The notes: generated by a model from the letters alone, not told the origin. A DNA stretch of 64,000 bases from Aestuariimicrobium ganziense (GCF_015352975.1 NZ_JACYIZ010000003.1:310001-374000); one strand, 5' to 3'; positions 7,967-17,354 are shown, numbered from the stretch's first letter. Numbers and translations: made by a program.

Positions 7967-8629
7967 TCACCCCGCTGGGCGGGTCACCCGCGCGAGCATC
8001 TCCTCGACCGGCACCGACTGCTCGCCGAAGGCGTCCGCCGGTCGCCGGGCCTGGCTCGGACGACCGGCCAGGCGAGAGGCCAGCTCTGACCCGGCGCGGG
8101 CGATCCGCTCCGTGATGGCGCCGCCCTCCCCCGACCCGAAGTCGGCGGTGGCGGCGAACACCCCGGTGCGCACCGGGTCTGCGCCGAGGTAGGAGAACAA
8201 CGGACGCAAGGCGTGGTCGAGCATCAGCGAGTGCCGCTCCGACCCGCCGGTCGCGCCGACCAGCACGGGCTTGCCGTTGAGGGTGCCCGGCTCGATCACG
8301 TCGACGAACGTCTTGAACATGCCCGAGTAGGACGCCGAGAAGGTGGGCGAGACTGCGATCAGGCCGTCGGCTCCGGCCACGGCCGCCAGGTCTTCGGCCA
8401 GCTCGCCGGATGAGAAGCCGGTGAGCATGGTGTCGGCCAGGGCGTGGGCGTGGGTGCGCAGGTCGATCACCTGCACGCTCGCCTCGCCGCCTTGCTCAGC
8501 CACCGCGGCGACCGTGGCGTCGGCGAGCCGGTCGGCCAGCATGCGGGTGGTCGAGGGCACCCGCATGCCGCCGTTGAGCACGACGATCCGGTGCCTCGGT
8601 GTCTGGGGGTTCTGGTCCTGGGTCATCAC
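7967..8629 (-). CDS. CE1759-type NAD(P)H-dependent FMN reductase
   Basis: This is a flavodoxin-fold reductase of 220 residues. IVVLNGGMRVPSTTRMLADR replaces the usual GSxR phosphate-binding loop, and AVSPTFSASYSGMFKTFVD follows as the flavin-contact segment. This is the partner type that occurs beside CE1758-family luciferase-like enzymes. It presumably reduces FMN for the adjacent monooxygenase. The start may be GTG 8629, in a GTGA overlap with the upstream stop, or ATG 8626; GGAGGTGGAG upstream serves both. The reaction catalysed by the duo is not established. Confidence 0.8.
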   Translation of the reverse strand: MMTQDQNPQTPRHRIVVLNGGMRVPSTTRMLADRLADATVAAVAEQGGEASVQVIDLRTHAHALADTMLTGFSSGELAEDLAAVAGADGLIAVSPTFSASYSGMFKTFVDVIEPGTLNGKPVLVGATGGSERHSLMLDHALRPLFSYLGADPVRTGVFAATADFGSGEGGAITERIARAGSELASRLAGRPSQARRPADAFGEQSVPVEEMLARVTRPAG

Positions 8630-9804
8630 TCCACCTCCGTGAGCACGTTGGCGTCCTCGGCGCGGGTGCCGGTCCAGCGATCGACCTGCACGGCGCGATC
8701 GGTCGGCACGATGCCGGCGGTGTCGGTGGGGCCGCCGTTGGCCTCGACCAGCGAGGCATGGGTTGGCGCGTCCGGCACACCGGGCTTGCGCAGCTTCGCG
8801 AACTCCTCACGCAGCACCGGGACGACCGCGGCGCCGAGCAGTTCGACCTGCTTGAGCACCTTGTCCAAGGGCAGTCCGGCGTGGTCGATCAGGAACATCT
8901 GACGCTGGTAGTCGCCGACGTAGTCCCGGAAACCCAGGGTGCGCTCGATCACCAGCTCGGGCGATCCGACGGTCAGCGGGGTCTCGCGGGTGAAGTCCTC
9001 CAGGCTCGGGCCGCCGCCATAGACCGGGGCGTTGTCGAAGTAGGGGCGGAACTCGTCCACCGCGTCCTGGGAGTTCTTGGCCATGTAGACCTGCCCGCCG
9101 ATGCCGACGATGGCCTGGTCGTAGGAGCCGTGGCCGTAGTGCTCGTAGCGGCGACGGTAGAGGTCGACCATCCGGGCGGTGTGGCTCGGTGGCCAGAAGA
9201 TGTGGTTGTGGAAGAAGCCGTCACCGTAGTAGGCGGCCTGCTCGGCGATCTCGGGCGAGCGGATCGAGCCGTGCCACACGAACGGGGCGACCCCGTCGAG
9301 CGGACGAGGAGTCGAGGTGAAGCCGGTCAGCGGGGTGCGGAACTGGCCCTCCCAGTCGACGACGTCCTCGCGCCACAGCCGGTGCAGCAGGTTGTAGTTC
9401 TCGATGCTGAGCTCGATGCCGCGGCGGATGTCCTTGCCGAACCAGGGGTAGACCGGGCCGGTGTTGCCGCGGCCGAGCATCAGGTCCATCCGACCGTCGA
9501 CCAGGTGCTGCAGGGTCGCGTAGTCCTCGGCGATCCGCACCGGGTCGGTGGTGGTGATCAGCGTGGTCGCGGTCGAGAGCAGGATGTTCTCGGTGTGCGC
9601 GGCGATCCAGGCCATCGTCGTGGTCGGCGACGAGGCCACGAACGGCGGGTTGTGGTGCTGGCCGACGGCGAACACGTCGAGCCCGACCTGGTCGGCGAGC
9701 TTGGCGATCTCGACCTGGGCCTTGATCCGCCGGTACTCGGTGGGGGTGACGCCGGTGGTGGGGTCGGTGGTGACGTCGCCCACACTGAACAGGCCGAACT
9801 GCAT
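8626..9804 (-). CDS. CE1758-type luciferase-like FMN-dependent monooxygenase
   Basis: The 392-residue protein is an LLM-class TIM barrel: MQFGLFSVGDV at the N-terminus, then AVGQHHNPPF, LMLGRGNTGPVYPWFG and LGFRDYVGDYQRQMFLIDHA. It resembles the putative CE1758 family, which is almost always followed by a CE1759 flavin reductase, as here with a 4-nt overlap. The ATG at 9804 is chosen because GAGGAG lies 8 nt upstream; an in-frame ATG further upstream lacks a ribosome site. It probably oxidises a small molecule with O2 and reduced FMN. Confidence 0.85.
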   Translation of the reverse strand: MQFGLFSVGDVTTDPTTGVTPTEYRRIKAQVEIAKLADQVGLDVFAVGQHHNPPFVASSPTTTMAWIAAHTENILLSTATTLITTTDPVRIAEDYATLQHLVDGRMDLMLGRGNTGPVYPWFGKDIRRGIELSIENYNLLHRLWREDVVDWEGQFRTPLTGFTSTPRPLDGVAPFVWHGSIRSPEIAEQAAYYGDGFFHNHIFWPPSHTARMVDLYRRRYEHYGHGSYDQAIVGIGGQVYMAKNSQDAVDEFRPYFDNAPVYGGGPSLEDFTRETPLTVGSPELVIERTLGFRDYVGDYQRQMFLIDHAGLPLDKVLKQVELLGAAVVPVLREEFAKLRKPGVPDAPTHASLVEANGGPTDTAGIVPTDRAVQVDRWTGTRAEDANVLTEVE

Positions 9805-9913
9805 GGTGATCTCCTCGTGAGGCACGCGTCGTCCGGACGATCCGGGGTGCGCCAGTCACCCTCCTCAACGAGGAGCGGCACGAGTTCATTCCCTAATTGA
9901 ACCCTCAATTACC

Positions 9914-10468
9914 TCAGCGCTGGCCGTCGAGCGGCTGGTCCCAGCCCTGCGCGGGCGGGTTGAACTGCGGGGTGCCCTCGCCAGGAGCCGGATGCTGCTC
10001 CGGTGCGGGCTGCGCGCTGGGTGCCTGCGCGGGATCGGGCTGCACGGGAGGCTGCTGTCCGGGTGCCTGCTGTCCGCCGGCCAGTGCGGCCTGGATACGC
10101 TGGATCGCCTCGGCCTCCTCGGGGGCGACGCCCTTGCTGGCCTCGGCCACCTGCTGGCAGGCAGCGAGCACGACATTGCGGAACCCGTCGAGGGCCTGCG
10201 GGTCGCGTCCGAGGATCTGGACGGCCTGGTTGAGGTCGTCGTAGACGTTCTGGGCAGCCTCTTCGCGGCTGCTGGCCCGCTCGGGCATGATCATGCCGCC
10301 CTGCAGCAGGCTCTTGACCGGCTCGGGGGCGTCGGCCAAGGCACGCGACCCGGCCAGGGACTCCTTGAACATGGCGAAGAAGCCGGGGTCAGCCTGCGAC
10401 ACGAGTGACATGGAGCCGAGTGCGGCTCGGCGGACGATCTCTTGCTCGTCGTTGGTGTAGTCAGCCAT
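9914..10468 (-). CDS. Helical protein with Pro/Gln-rich tail, unknown function
   Basis: The 184-residue protein has an acidic helical region (residues 1-115, MADYTNDEQEIVRRAALG onward) and a disordered Q/P/A-rich tail ending LDGQR. There is no signal peptide or membrane segment. I do not recognise the family. The start ATG is preceded by TAACGT and 6 nt, fitting a leaderless promoter, so it is probably a stand-alone gene. It lies between the LLM pair and the MMPL exporter. Confidence 0.6.
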   Translation of the reverse strand: MADYTNDEQEIVRRAALGSMSLVSQADPGFFAMFKESLAGSRALADAPEPVKSLLQGGMIMPERASSREEAAQNVYDDLNQAVQILGRDPQALDGFRNVVLAACQQVAEASKGVAPEEAEAIQRIQAALAGGQQAPGQQPPVQPDPAQAPSAQPAPEQHPAPGEGTPQFNPPAQGWDQPLDGQR

Positions 10469-10557
10469 GGCGAGACGTTAGTGGCGCCATCGCACCGCTG
10501 AGGACGAAACGTCGTCCGCCCACCTCCCTCGGGGTGAGGGGAGTGCGCCGACCGGGC

Positions 10558-12639
10558 TCAGGCGGTCGCGTCCGCAGTCACCCCTGCAGCCTCGTCCTTG
10601 GGCCCGATCCTGCGCGGCCACCAGAACTTCTCACCGATGGTCAGCGACAGGGCGGGGACGAGGATCGTGCGCACCAGCAGGGTGTCGAGCAGCACGCCCA
10701 GGCAGATGATCGCGCCGATCTGGGCGAGCACGACCAGGGGCAGCACGCCGAGCACCGCGAACACCGCGGCGAGCAGGATGCCGGCCGAGGTGATCACGCC
10801 ACCGGTGGCGCCCAGACCCCGCAGCATGCCCTCGCGGACGCCGTGGGTGGCGGCCTCCTCCTTGGCGCGGGTGACCAGGAAGATGTTGTAGTCCACGCCG
10901 AGGGCGACCAGGAACAGGAACGAGAGCACGGGCACGGTGCTGTCGAGGGCGCTGAAGCCGAACAGGCCGGTGAAGATCCACCACGAGGCACCCATCGAGG
11001 CCAGGAAGGTGCCGACCACGGTGAGCACCAGCAGTACCGGTGCCAAGAGTGAGCGCAGCAGCACCACGAGCGCCACCATCACCAGCAGCAGGATCAGCGG
11101 GATGATCAGCATGCGGTCGCGCGCGGTGGCGTCGGCCTCGTCGATCGCCCGGGCGGTGGTGCCGCCGACGTGGGTCTGGTCATGGTCGGCCAGCGCGGTG
11201 CGCAGGGCGGTCACGGTGTCGCGGGCCTCGGCAGTGTCCGGGTCGGACGAGAGCACGGCCCGGAACTCGGTGATGCCGTTGGCCTGGTTGGTCTGGGCGA
11301 CCTGGGACAGGCCGTCGACCCCCTCGATCGCGGCCTTGACCTCTGCCGGGTCGTCCTTGGTGAGTACCTGCACCGGATCGGCCGAACCGGCCGGGAACGA
11401 CTCGGCAAGCCGCTCCGAGGCAGCGATCGCCTCGGGCTTGGTGAGGAACTGCTCCTCCTGGGGCAGGCCGAGCTTCACCTGGGTGAGGCCGATCGCCAGC
11501 GCGGCGATCACACCCAGGGCGACCGCCACCCACAGCGGCGGGCGCTTGGCGACGGTGTCGCCGACGCGGCGCCACATCGAGCGACTCTCGGCCAGGGTGG
11601 CCTGGCCGACCTTGGGGGTGCTCGGCCAGAAGATCCATCGTCCGAACATCGACAGCGCACCCGGCAGCACCACCAAGGCGCCGACCATCGCGATCGCAAT
11701 GCCCACCGCGCAGGCCAGGCCGAGGCCGCGCAGCGACGGGGTGAGTGACAGCAGCAGGGTGAGCACGCCCACCACGACCGTGGTCGCCGAGGCGAACACC
11801 GGCTCGATGGTCTGGCGCAACGCCTGCTGCAGGGCCAGGTGGCGATCCTCGGTGGAGCGCAGTTCGTCGCGGTAGCGCGAGATCAGCAGCAGCGAGTAGT
11901 TCGTGCCGGCGCCGAAGACCAGCACCGACAGGATGCCGGTGGTCGAGTCGTCGAACGGTACGCCGGCCCACTTGAGCACGTGGGTGGCGATCACGGCCGC
12001 ACCCTGGTCGGCCACGCCCACCACGGTCAGCGGGATCAACCACAGGAACGGTGAGCGGTAGGTGACGATCAGCAGGATCGCCACCACGGTGGCGGTGGCG
12101 GCCAGCAGCCGGATGTTGGCGCCGTCGAAGACCGCCGACAGGTCGGCCTGCACAGCCGCTGGACCGGTGACCTGCACCGTCACGCCGTCGGGGGCACGCT
12201 CCTTGAGGTCGGCGCGCAGTGTCTTGACCTGCTCGTTGTTGTCGAGCAGCGAGTTCGACTCGATCAGCACCGTGCCGAGGGCAGCCGTCCCGTCCTCGCT
12301 CGGGATCACCGGGGGCGGTCCGCCCTGGGCCGGCGGAGCGGCCTGGTCACCCTTGACCTCGGTCATCAGCTTCATCAGGGCACCGAGGTGTTCCTGGCTG
12401 AGGACGCCCTGGTCGGCGGTGAACAGCACGACAGCGGCCGCGCCCTCCTCCTGGGGCAGTTCGGAGCTCCACTCGGTGGCGATCGTGCTGCCCTTGCCCA
12501 CCGGAAGGCTGTCGGTCGGGGCGGCGTCGGGCTTGAACGGGCCGACCATGCCGATCAGCACCAGGAACAGCAGGACGCCCCCCACGCCGAAGATCCAGCC
12601 GGTGCGCCGGGCGGTGATCAGGCGGGTCAAGGCGTCCAT
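10558..12639 (-). CDS. MMPL-family RND transporter
   Basis: The 693-residue membrane protein has the duplicated RND layout. Helix 1 lies at ITARRTGWIFGVGGVLLFLV, followed by a large extracytoplasmic loop, helices 2-6, a second loop and helices 8-12. VLVFGAGTNYSLLLISRYRDEL and LFLVALGVDYNIFLVTRAKEE are the paired MMPL motifs, with proton-relay residues in the second (GVDYN). Such proteins export lipids, siderophores or drugs using the proton gradient. The start ATG at 12639 follows GAGGAG; an in-frame upstream ATG is less likely. It is divergent from a MarR regulator, which probably represses it in response to an exported compound. Confidence 0.9.
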   Translation of the reverse strand: MDALTRLITARRTGWIFGVGGVLLFLVLIGMVGPFKPDAAPTDSLPVGKGSTIATEWSSELPQEEGAAAVVLFTADQGVLSQEHLGALMKLMTEVKGDQAAPPAQGGPPPVIPSEDGTAALGTVLIESNSLLDNNEQVKTLRADLKERAPDGVTVQVTGPAAVQADLSAVFDGANIRLLAATATVVAILLIVTYRSPFLWLIPLTVVGVADQGAAVIATHVLKWAGVPFDDSTTGILSVLVFGAGTNYSLLLISRYRDELRSTEDRHLALQQALRQTIEPVFASATTVVVGVLTLLLSLTPSLRGLGLACAVGIAIAMVGALVVLPGALSMFGRWIFWPSTPKVGQATLAESRSMWRRVGDTVAKRPPLWVAVALGVIAALAIGLTQVKLGLPQEEQFLTKPEAIAASERLAESFPAGSADPVQVLTKDDPAEVKAAIEGVDGLSQVAQTNQANGITEFRAVLSSDPDTAEARDTVTALRTALADHDQTHVGGTTARAIDEADATARDRMLIIPLILLLVMVALVVLLRSLLAPVLLVLTVVGTFLASMGASWWIFTGLFGFSALDSTVPVLSFLFLVALGVDYNIFLVTRAKEEAATHGVREGMLRGLGATGGVITSAGILLAAVFAVLGVLPLVVLAQIGAIICLGVLLDTLLVRTILVPALSLTIGEKFWWPRRIGPKDEAAGVTADATA

Positions 12640-12712
12640 GGGGGCTCCTCGGTCGGTGGTCGTGCTTGCCAGCCGCACGACCGCAACGGGTAGATTGGGC
12701 GGGGAAGTCAGT

Positions 12713-12730
12713 CAACAAGTGACTAAGTTG
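12713..12730. promoter_or_regulatory. Candidate MarR operator between MMPL exporter and marR
   Basis: An imperfect inverted repeat CAAC-N10-GTTG, with a nested AGTGACT, lies in the 120-bp gap between the divergent genes. This is the expected place for the MarR protein to control both promoters. The match is visual only and the repeat is short. Confidence 0.35.
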
Positions 12731-12759
12731 GTGAGCAATCTACGGAGGTGTCGGGGTTC

Positions 12760-13224
12760 ATGTCCACTCAGCCCCCTGATCACCTCGCGTGGGTCGACGG
12801 TTGGGAGTCGACCGGGTCGGTCGAGGCGATGCGCGAGTTCGCCCAGCTCATCGCCAAGGTCAATCCCGCGATCGCCCGCCGGGCCGGACTGAGCGCCAGC
12901 GAGCTGGCCACCCTGGAGTTGCTCTCGCAGGAACCCCACGGTCCGGTCGCGCTCAGCCGCGAACTCGGGGTCACCTCGGCGGCGGCCTCGGGCATTGTCG
13001 ACCGCTTGGTCTCCCGCGGGCATGCCGAGCGGCTGCCTCACCGTCAGGACGGCCGGCGCACCGTCGTGGTGATCTCGGAATCGGGGCGCGCCGAGGTGCT
13101 GGGCCACCTGATGCCGATGCTGCTGCGGATGGCCGAGTTGGACGCCCAGTTCACCGAGGACGAGCGCGCCGTCGTCGAGCGCTACGTGCGCGGTGCCTGC
13201 GACGCCCTGCGGCGGCTGGTGTGA
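12760..13224 (+). CDS. MarR-family transcriptional regulator
   Basis: The 154-residue winged-helix protein has the MarR core: LSASELATLELLSQEPHGPV, recognition helix TSAAASGIVDRLVSRG, and wing AERLPHRQDGRRTVVVISESG, with flanking dimerisation helices. The ATG at 12760 is preferred, with GGAGG at 12744-12748; a GTG at 12748 overlaps that ribosome site. It is divergent from the MMPL exporter and probably represses it. The stop overlaps the GTG of the DUF1801 gene (GTGA). Confidence 0.85.
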   Translation: MSTQPPDHLAWVDGWESTGSVEAMREFAQLIAKVNPAIARRAGLSASELATLELLSQEPHGPVALSRELGVTSAAASGIVDRLVSRGHAERLPHRQDGRRTVVVISESGRAEVLGHLMPMLLRMAELDAQFTEDERAVVERYVRGACDALRRLV

Positions 13225-13550
13225 GCACCGAGGCCTACCTGGCCGGTGTGCCGGACGCAGCTCAGCCTCGGCTCGAGCAGTTGATCGCGCTCGTCCGCGA
13301 CGAGTTGCCCGGCGCCGACGAGACCATCGCCCACGCGATCCCCACCTTCAAGGTCGCCGGACGCAGCATCGTCCACCTCGGCGGCTACGCGCGGCACTGC
13401 TCGATCCACCCGATCCCCGAGGGGGACGAGGCCTACCGCGAGGCGATCGCTGGGTACGTGGCGGGACGCGGAACGCTGCGCTTCCGGCACGATCGCGAGT
13501 TGCCCGTCGACCTGGTGCGGACGACCGTGCGCCTGCTCGCAGAGCGCTGA
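13221..13550 (+). CDS. DUF1801 (YdhG-like) protein
   Basis: This is a compact 109-residue protein: LEQLIALVRDELPGADETIA, then HAIPTFKVAGRSIVHLGGYA, HCSIHPIPEG and GTLRFRHDRELPVDLVR. The order matches the DUF1801/YdhG family, which has an iron-chaperone frataxin-like fold of uncertain role. The start is GTG within a GTGA overlap with marR, so it is co-translated with the regulator. A second DUF1801 member lies at 47.2 kb. Confidence 0.8.
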   Translation: MSTEAYLAGVPDAAQPRLEQLIALVRDELPGADETIAHAIPTFKVAGRSIVHLGGYARHCSIHPIPEGDEAYREAIAGYVAGRGTLRFRHDRELPVDLVRTTVRLLAER

Positions 13551-13562
13551 GGTTTCGAGACC

Positions 13563-14831
13563 TCACTCGCCGGGGTGGGTGCGGCGCATCACCGCGAGCC
13601 CGACCGCCGAGACGAGGCACAGCACCGTCGGCACCCAGAACACCCCGGGCAGGCCCAGCGAACCGACCGCCAGCCCGGCGGTCAACCCGCCGGCGGCCGA
13701 GGCGACAGAACTGGCCGACATGAACACACTCGACGCGGTCGCCAGACGCTGGCTCCACAGCCGTTGCGCCACCACGATGCCCAGCGCAGCGATGGTGGCC
13801 CACATCACCCCGACCAAGGCTTGACCCAGGAACAGCGGCCACACCGAGGTGGCCGTCGCGAACAGCAGGTTGGCGGCCACTCCGGCCAGTGCCCCACCGA
13901 CCAGGACGGTCAGGCTGCCGAACCGGTTGGCCAGCAGCGCGAACACCGGCATCATCAGGAACTCGACGGTCTGCTGGGTGCCGATCACGGCACCGAAGGT
14001 GGCCGCCGAGGTGCCCAGTTCGGTGTCCATGAAGATCGGTAGGTAGGCGTACTTCATCGCGTTGCCGGTCAGCGCCAGCACGCAGAGCAGGGTGAAGACC
14101 AGCAGCGGAGCCGCGCCCTCGCGTCCTTGGTGGGCGACCGCTGCGGTCGCCGCGGCAGCGGTGGTCTGCTGCGCGGGTTCGGTGGGCTCGGCGGCTTCAG
14201 CGGGGGTGGCGGGCGACTCGTCCCGGTCGTGGTGCCGCAGCAGCGGCAGCATCTGCAGCAGCGACCCCAAGGCGGCCAGCACCAGCACCATCCGCAGGTT
14301 GATCGCCTGGGCGAGCAGGGCACCCAGCATCGGGCCGATGATCCAACCACCGGTCATCCCCATCCGGATGACCGCCATGGTCGGCGCGATCTCCACACTG
14401 GGGCGGGTGGCCAGCCGCTCGCGCACCGCGGCGAACAGCTGCCCCCCGACGGCTCCGCTGAAGCCGAGCAGCAGGCTGGCCGAGACGAACGGCACCCACA
14501 CCGCGGTGGCCGAGGCGGTCACCAGCCAGCCGGCGGCGGTGAGCAGGCTGGCCAGCCGGAAGGCGCGCAGCCGTCGTCCGTCGCGGTCGGAGACCGAGCC
14601 CATCAGCCAGCCCAGCACCGGTGCGGTGATGTTGGTCAGGAAGTACATCCCGGCCACCGGCAGCGAGGCGCCGAGGGTCTGGGTGAGGAACAGCCCCAAC
14701 TGTGGGGCCATCACCGATCCACTGACACCGACCAGCACCATCGACACCAGCGCCCCGCGCAGGAAGGGGGTCGCCCAGATCGTGCGCAGTGCGCCGCGCA
14801 GGCTCGTGCTGGACGAGGTGGAGGTGGTCAC
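13563..14831 (-). CDS. MFS transporter, possibly sugar-efflux type
   Basis: This is a 422-residue protein with 12 predicted helices. MVLVGVSGSVMAPQLGLFLTQ is followed by a loop with GSVSDRDGRRLRAF, the MFS motif A region. A Q/E/A-rich central cytoplasmic loop (about residues 200-240) separates the two halves. The N-terminal half resembles SET-type sugar efflux permeases, but the substrate is not established. The start is GTG 14831; its start codon lies one base from the GTG of the divergent flavin reductase, so each promoter would have to sit inside the other gene, or one start is wrong. Confidence 0.8.
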   Translation of the reverse strand: MTTSTSSSTSLRGALRTIWATPFLRGALVSMVLVGVSGSVMAPQLGLFLTQTLGASLPVAGMYFLTNITAPVLGWLMGSVSDRDGRRLRAFRLASLLTAAGWLVTASATAVWVPFVSASLLLGFSGAVGGQLFAAVRERLATRPSVEIAPTMAVIRMGMTGGWIIGPMLGALLAQAINLRMVLVLAALGSLLQMLPLLRHHDRDESPATPAEAAEPTEPAQQTTAAAATAAVAHQGREGAAPLLVFTLLCVLALTGNAMKYAYLPIFMDTELGTSAATFGAVIGTQQTVEFLMMPVFALLANRFGSLTVLVGGALAGVAANLLFATATSVWPLFLGQALVGVMWATIAALGIVVAQRLWSQRLATASSVFMSASSVASAAGGLTAGLAVGSLGLPGVFWVPTVLCLVSAVGLAVMRRTHPGE

Positions 14832-14832
14832 G

Positions 14833-15426
14833 GTGGCTCGTTTCGGTTCGGTGGGCAGCCTACCGACTGGGCCCGGCACCCGGCCCGTGCGCAATGGCGC
14901 CGCCATCGCCGAGCAGGTCGTGCCCCACCTCGCCGAGGGTTCGGGCGCCATCGTCAAGGTCGTCGACCTGCGCGAGCTCGCGCTGCCGCTGCTGGACGAG
15001 CCGAAGCTGCCCGCCATGGGCGACTACCAGCGCGACCACACCCGGGCATGGTCCGAGATCGTCAACGCCTCCGACGCGATGGTCTGGCTCACGCCGGAGT
15101 ACAACGGCGGCTTCACCGCTGCGGCCAAGAACGCGATCGACTCACTGTTCGCCGAGTGGGCCGCCAAGCCGACCGCGGTCGTCGGCTACGGCTTCGGTGG
15201 GGGACGACGTTCCGCCCCGATGCTGGCCACCATCCTGGGCAACGTGAAGGCCGACCTGGTCGGTGAGCCGGTGCTGATGCCCTACGCAGACCACGCTCCC
15301 GGTGAGAACGGTCTGGTCGCCGACCCGGCCGCCATGATCGCGCCTTACGCCGACGACCTGCGTACCGCCGGTCGCGCCCTGGCCGACCGCATCACCCAGC
15401 GCGCGGAGCAGCAGCCCGCCGCCTGA
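14833..15426 (+). CDS. NAD(P)H-dependent FMN reductase family protein
   Basis: The protein (197 residues) has a flavodoxin-like reductase body: TRPVRNGAAIAEQVVPHLAE is the flavin-phosphate loop, WLTPEYNGGFTAAAKNAID the classic EYN(G) motif, and VVGYGFGGGRRSAPML the third strand. The N-terminus is unusual: VARFGSVGSLPTGPGTRP replaces the compact first strand and GSTR loop, suggesting a small insertion or a rearranged start. GGAGGTGG at 14820-14827 supports GTG 14833. It probably reduces quinones, azo dyes or flavins. Confidence 0.8.
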   Translation: MARFGSVGSLPTGPGTRPVRNGAAIAEQVVPHLAEGSGAIVKVVDLRELALPLLDEPKLPAMGDYQRDHTRAWSEIVNASDAMVWLTPEYNGGFTAAAKNAIDSLFAEWAAKPTAVVGYGFGGGRRSAPMLATILGNVKADLVGEPVLMPYADHAPGENGLVADPAAMIAPYADDLRTAGRALADRITQRAEQQPAA

Positions 15427-15491
15427 GCCTGTGTGGTCGTCCTCGGCCGACCCGCGATGAGCGAGGGAGTGCGCCGCCTAGGGTGAGCTGC

Positions 15492-17306
15492 ATGGTGACG
15501 CAGTGGTGGGACGATCCGGCGTGGCCCATCCCCGCGGCCACCGATCGGCACGCGTGGGGGGAGGGTCTCCCGGACCCGGAGGCGGCCCGGGCGGTGGTTG
15601 AGCGAGCGCGGCAGGCACTGGAGTCGCCTTGGCCAACCCTGCCGGCCAGCGGCTGGGCACGGATCCACCGCGACCGGGACAGGGACAGCTACGAGCAGGT
15701 GCTCTGGGCCCGGGAGCGACGTCTGACCGATGCGGCCGTGGCCGCCGCGGTGACCGCCGAGCAGCGCTTCATCGACGACGTCGGTGACGGGGTCTGGGCG
15801 CTGTGCGAGCAGAGTTCATGGTGCTGGCCGGCCCACGACGAGACCCACAGCCGCACCGGAGCCGTGCTGCCCGATGTCGAATCCCCTTGTCTCGACCTGG
15901 GCGCTGGCGAAGTCGCCGCGCAACTGGCCTGGCTCGACCGCCTGCTGGGCGCCGACCTCGATCAGCGACTGCCCGGACTGCGTGACCGCGTCCGTCTCGA
16001 AGTCCGGCGCCGGGTGCTGACCCCGATGCTGGAGCGCCAGGACTGGCACTGGTTGGGCCTGCACGGCGACGCGCACAACTGGACGGCGTGGATCCACGGC
16101 AACGTCCTGGTCGCGGCCCTGGTGTTCGCCGAGCCTGACCAACGCTCGGAACTTGTGCGGCGTTGCCTCGCCGGACTGCGTCGCTACGCCAACTGCCTGC
16201 CCGATGACGGTGCGATCGACGAGGGGTCCGGCTACTGGTGGAATGGCGCCTGCCGGGCGCTGGAGGCCGCGGGACTGGTCGCCCATGCGAGCCGTGGCAC
16301 TGCCAGTCTGGTCGACGGTGCGGTGGGTCTGCGCGCCAGCGTGGCCTTCCCTCATCACATGCATCTGGGCGGGGAGTGGACGATCTCGTTCTCTGATGCC
16401 CAGGCTCGGCGTGACCCGGCCCACGACCCGTGGCACGCCCTGTTCGCTGCGGCGCGCCTGGTGGGTGACCAGGACGCCACCGCCTTCGCCCTGTCCCAGC
16501 GGCGACGCGGAGTGCCCTCCGACGATCGTGGTCTGGGGCGACTCCTGGCCAGCCTGCAGGACCGGGACTGGGCCAACGATCCGTCGGGGCAGGCGAGCCA
16601 CCCGGGGAGCGTCTGGTTCCCCTCGGTTCAGGTGCTGGTCGCGCGCCAGCAGCCCGGCTCGTGCTCGGGGTTGACGGTCGCGGTCAAGGGAGGTCACAAC
16701 GCCGAGAACCACAACCACAACGACCTCGGCAGCCTGATCGTGGCCGTTGACGGGATCCCGGTGGTGGTCGACCCGGGGCGGCCGACCTACACCTTGGGGA
16801 TGTTCGGGGACGACCGCTACGACACCTGGGTGCTCACCAGCGACGCCCACAGTGTGCCTCGTCCACATGGGCTGCCCCAGCGGGCCGGCGCCGACCGACG
16901 GGCAGAGCTGCTCGCCGTTGACCATGGCCCGCACGGGGCTGAGGTGGTCCTCGACCTGAGTGGTGCCCATGACCTGCCACCCGGCTCCCGGTGGGTCCGC
17001 GGGGTCTCGCTCGATCGTGGGGCAGGGGCCGTCGTCGTCGACGACCAGTGGAGGCTCTCGCCCGGCGTGGCGTCGCAGGTCGCCTACGTCCTGGCCGGTG
17101 AGGTCACCCTTGACGCCGAGCGGACGATCCGTGCCACCCATGCCGGCCGCCAGCTGCTCATCTCCTTGTCAGGTGGCACTGTGCGGCTCCAGGTCGTCCC
17201 CCTGGCCGATCCGATGCTGACCAGCGTCTGGGGCACGGACCTGACCATCGCTGTGGTCGACGTCGATGGGCTTGAGCGGCTGGTGGCCACCATGCGAGCA
17301 GCCTGA
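15492..17306 (+). CDS. Heparinase II/III-like polysaccharide lyase
   Basis: The 604-residue cytosolic protein (no signal peptide) has an all-helical N-terminal toroid (to about residue 370, with HWLGLHGDAHNWTAWIHGN) and a C-terminal beta-sandwich. This is marked by KGGHNAENHNHNDLGSLIVA and VVDPGRPTY, the heparinase II/III-like domain whose histidines support catalysis and metal binding. It should cleave uronic-acid-containing oligosaccharides by elimination. The ATG at 15492 has TAGGGT 7 nt upstream, so the transcript may be leaderless. Being intracellular and next to an oligosaccharide importer, it probably acts on imported fragments. Confidence 0.85.
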   Translation: MVTQWWDDPAWPIPAATDRHAWGEGLPDPEAARAVVERARQALESPWPTLPASGWARIHRDRDRDSYEQVLWARERRLTDAAVAAAVTAEQRFIDDVGDGVWALCEQSSWCWPAHDETHSRTGAVLPDVESPCLDLGAGEVAAQLAWLDRLLGADLDQRLPGLRDRVRLEVRRRVLTPMLERQDWHWLGLHGDAHNWTAWIHGNVLVAALVFAEPDQRSELVRRCLAGLRRYANCLPDDGAIDEGSGYWWNGACRALEAAGLVAHASRGTASLVDGAVGLRASVAFPHHMHLGGEWTISFSDAQARRDPAHDPWHALFAAARLVGDQDATAFALSQRRRGVPSDDRGLGRLLASLQDRDWANDPSGQASHPGSVWFPSVQVLVARQQPGSCSGLTVAVKGGHNAENHNHNDLGSLIVAVDGIPVVVDPGRPTYTLGMFGDDRYDTWVLTSDAHSVPRPHGLPQRAGADRRAELLAVDHGPHGAEVVLDLSGAHDLPPGSRWVRGVSLDRGAGAVVVDDQWRLSPGVASQVAYVLAGEVTLDAERTIRATHAGRQLLISLSGGTVRLQVVPLADPMLTSVWGTDLTIAVVDVDGLERLVATMRAA

Positions 17307-17354
17307 TTCTGACTCCCTCGGAGGGCGACGCCGGCGAATGGGCGTTACCCAACC

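Noticed and set aside
8599..9900. Long open frame opposite the luciferase-like gene
   Set aside because: High GC content makes long antisense frames common. The composition (Val/Gly/Asp/Arg-rich, no domain) marks it as a shadow of the minus-strand gene.
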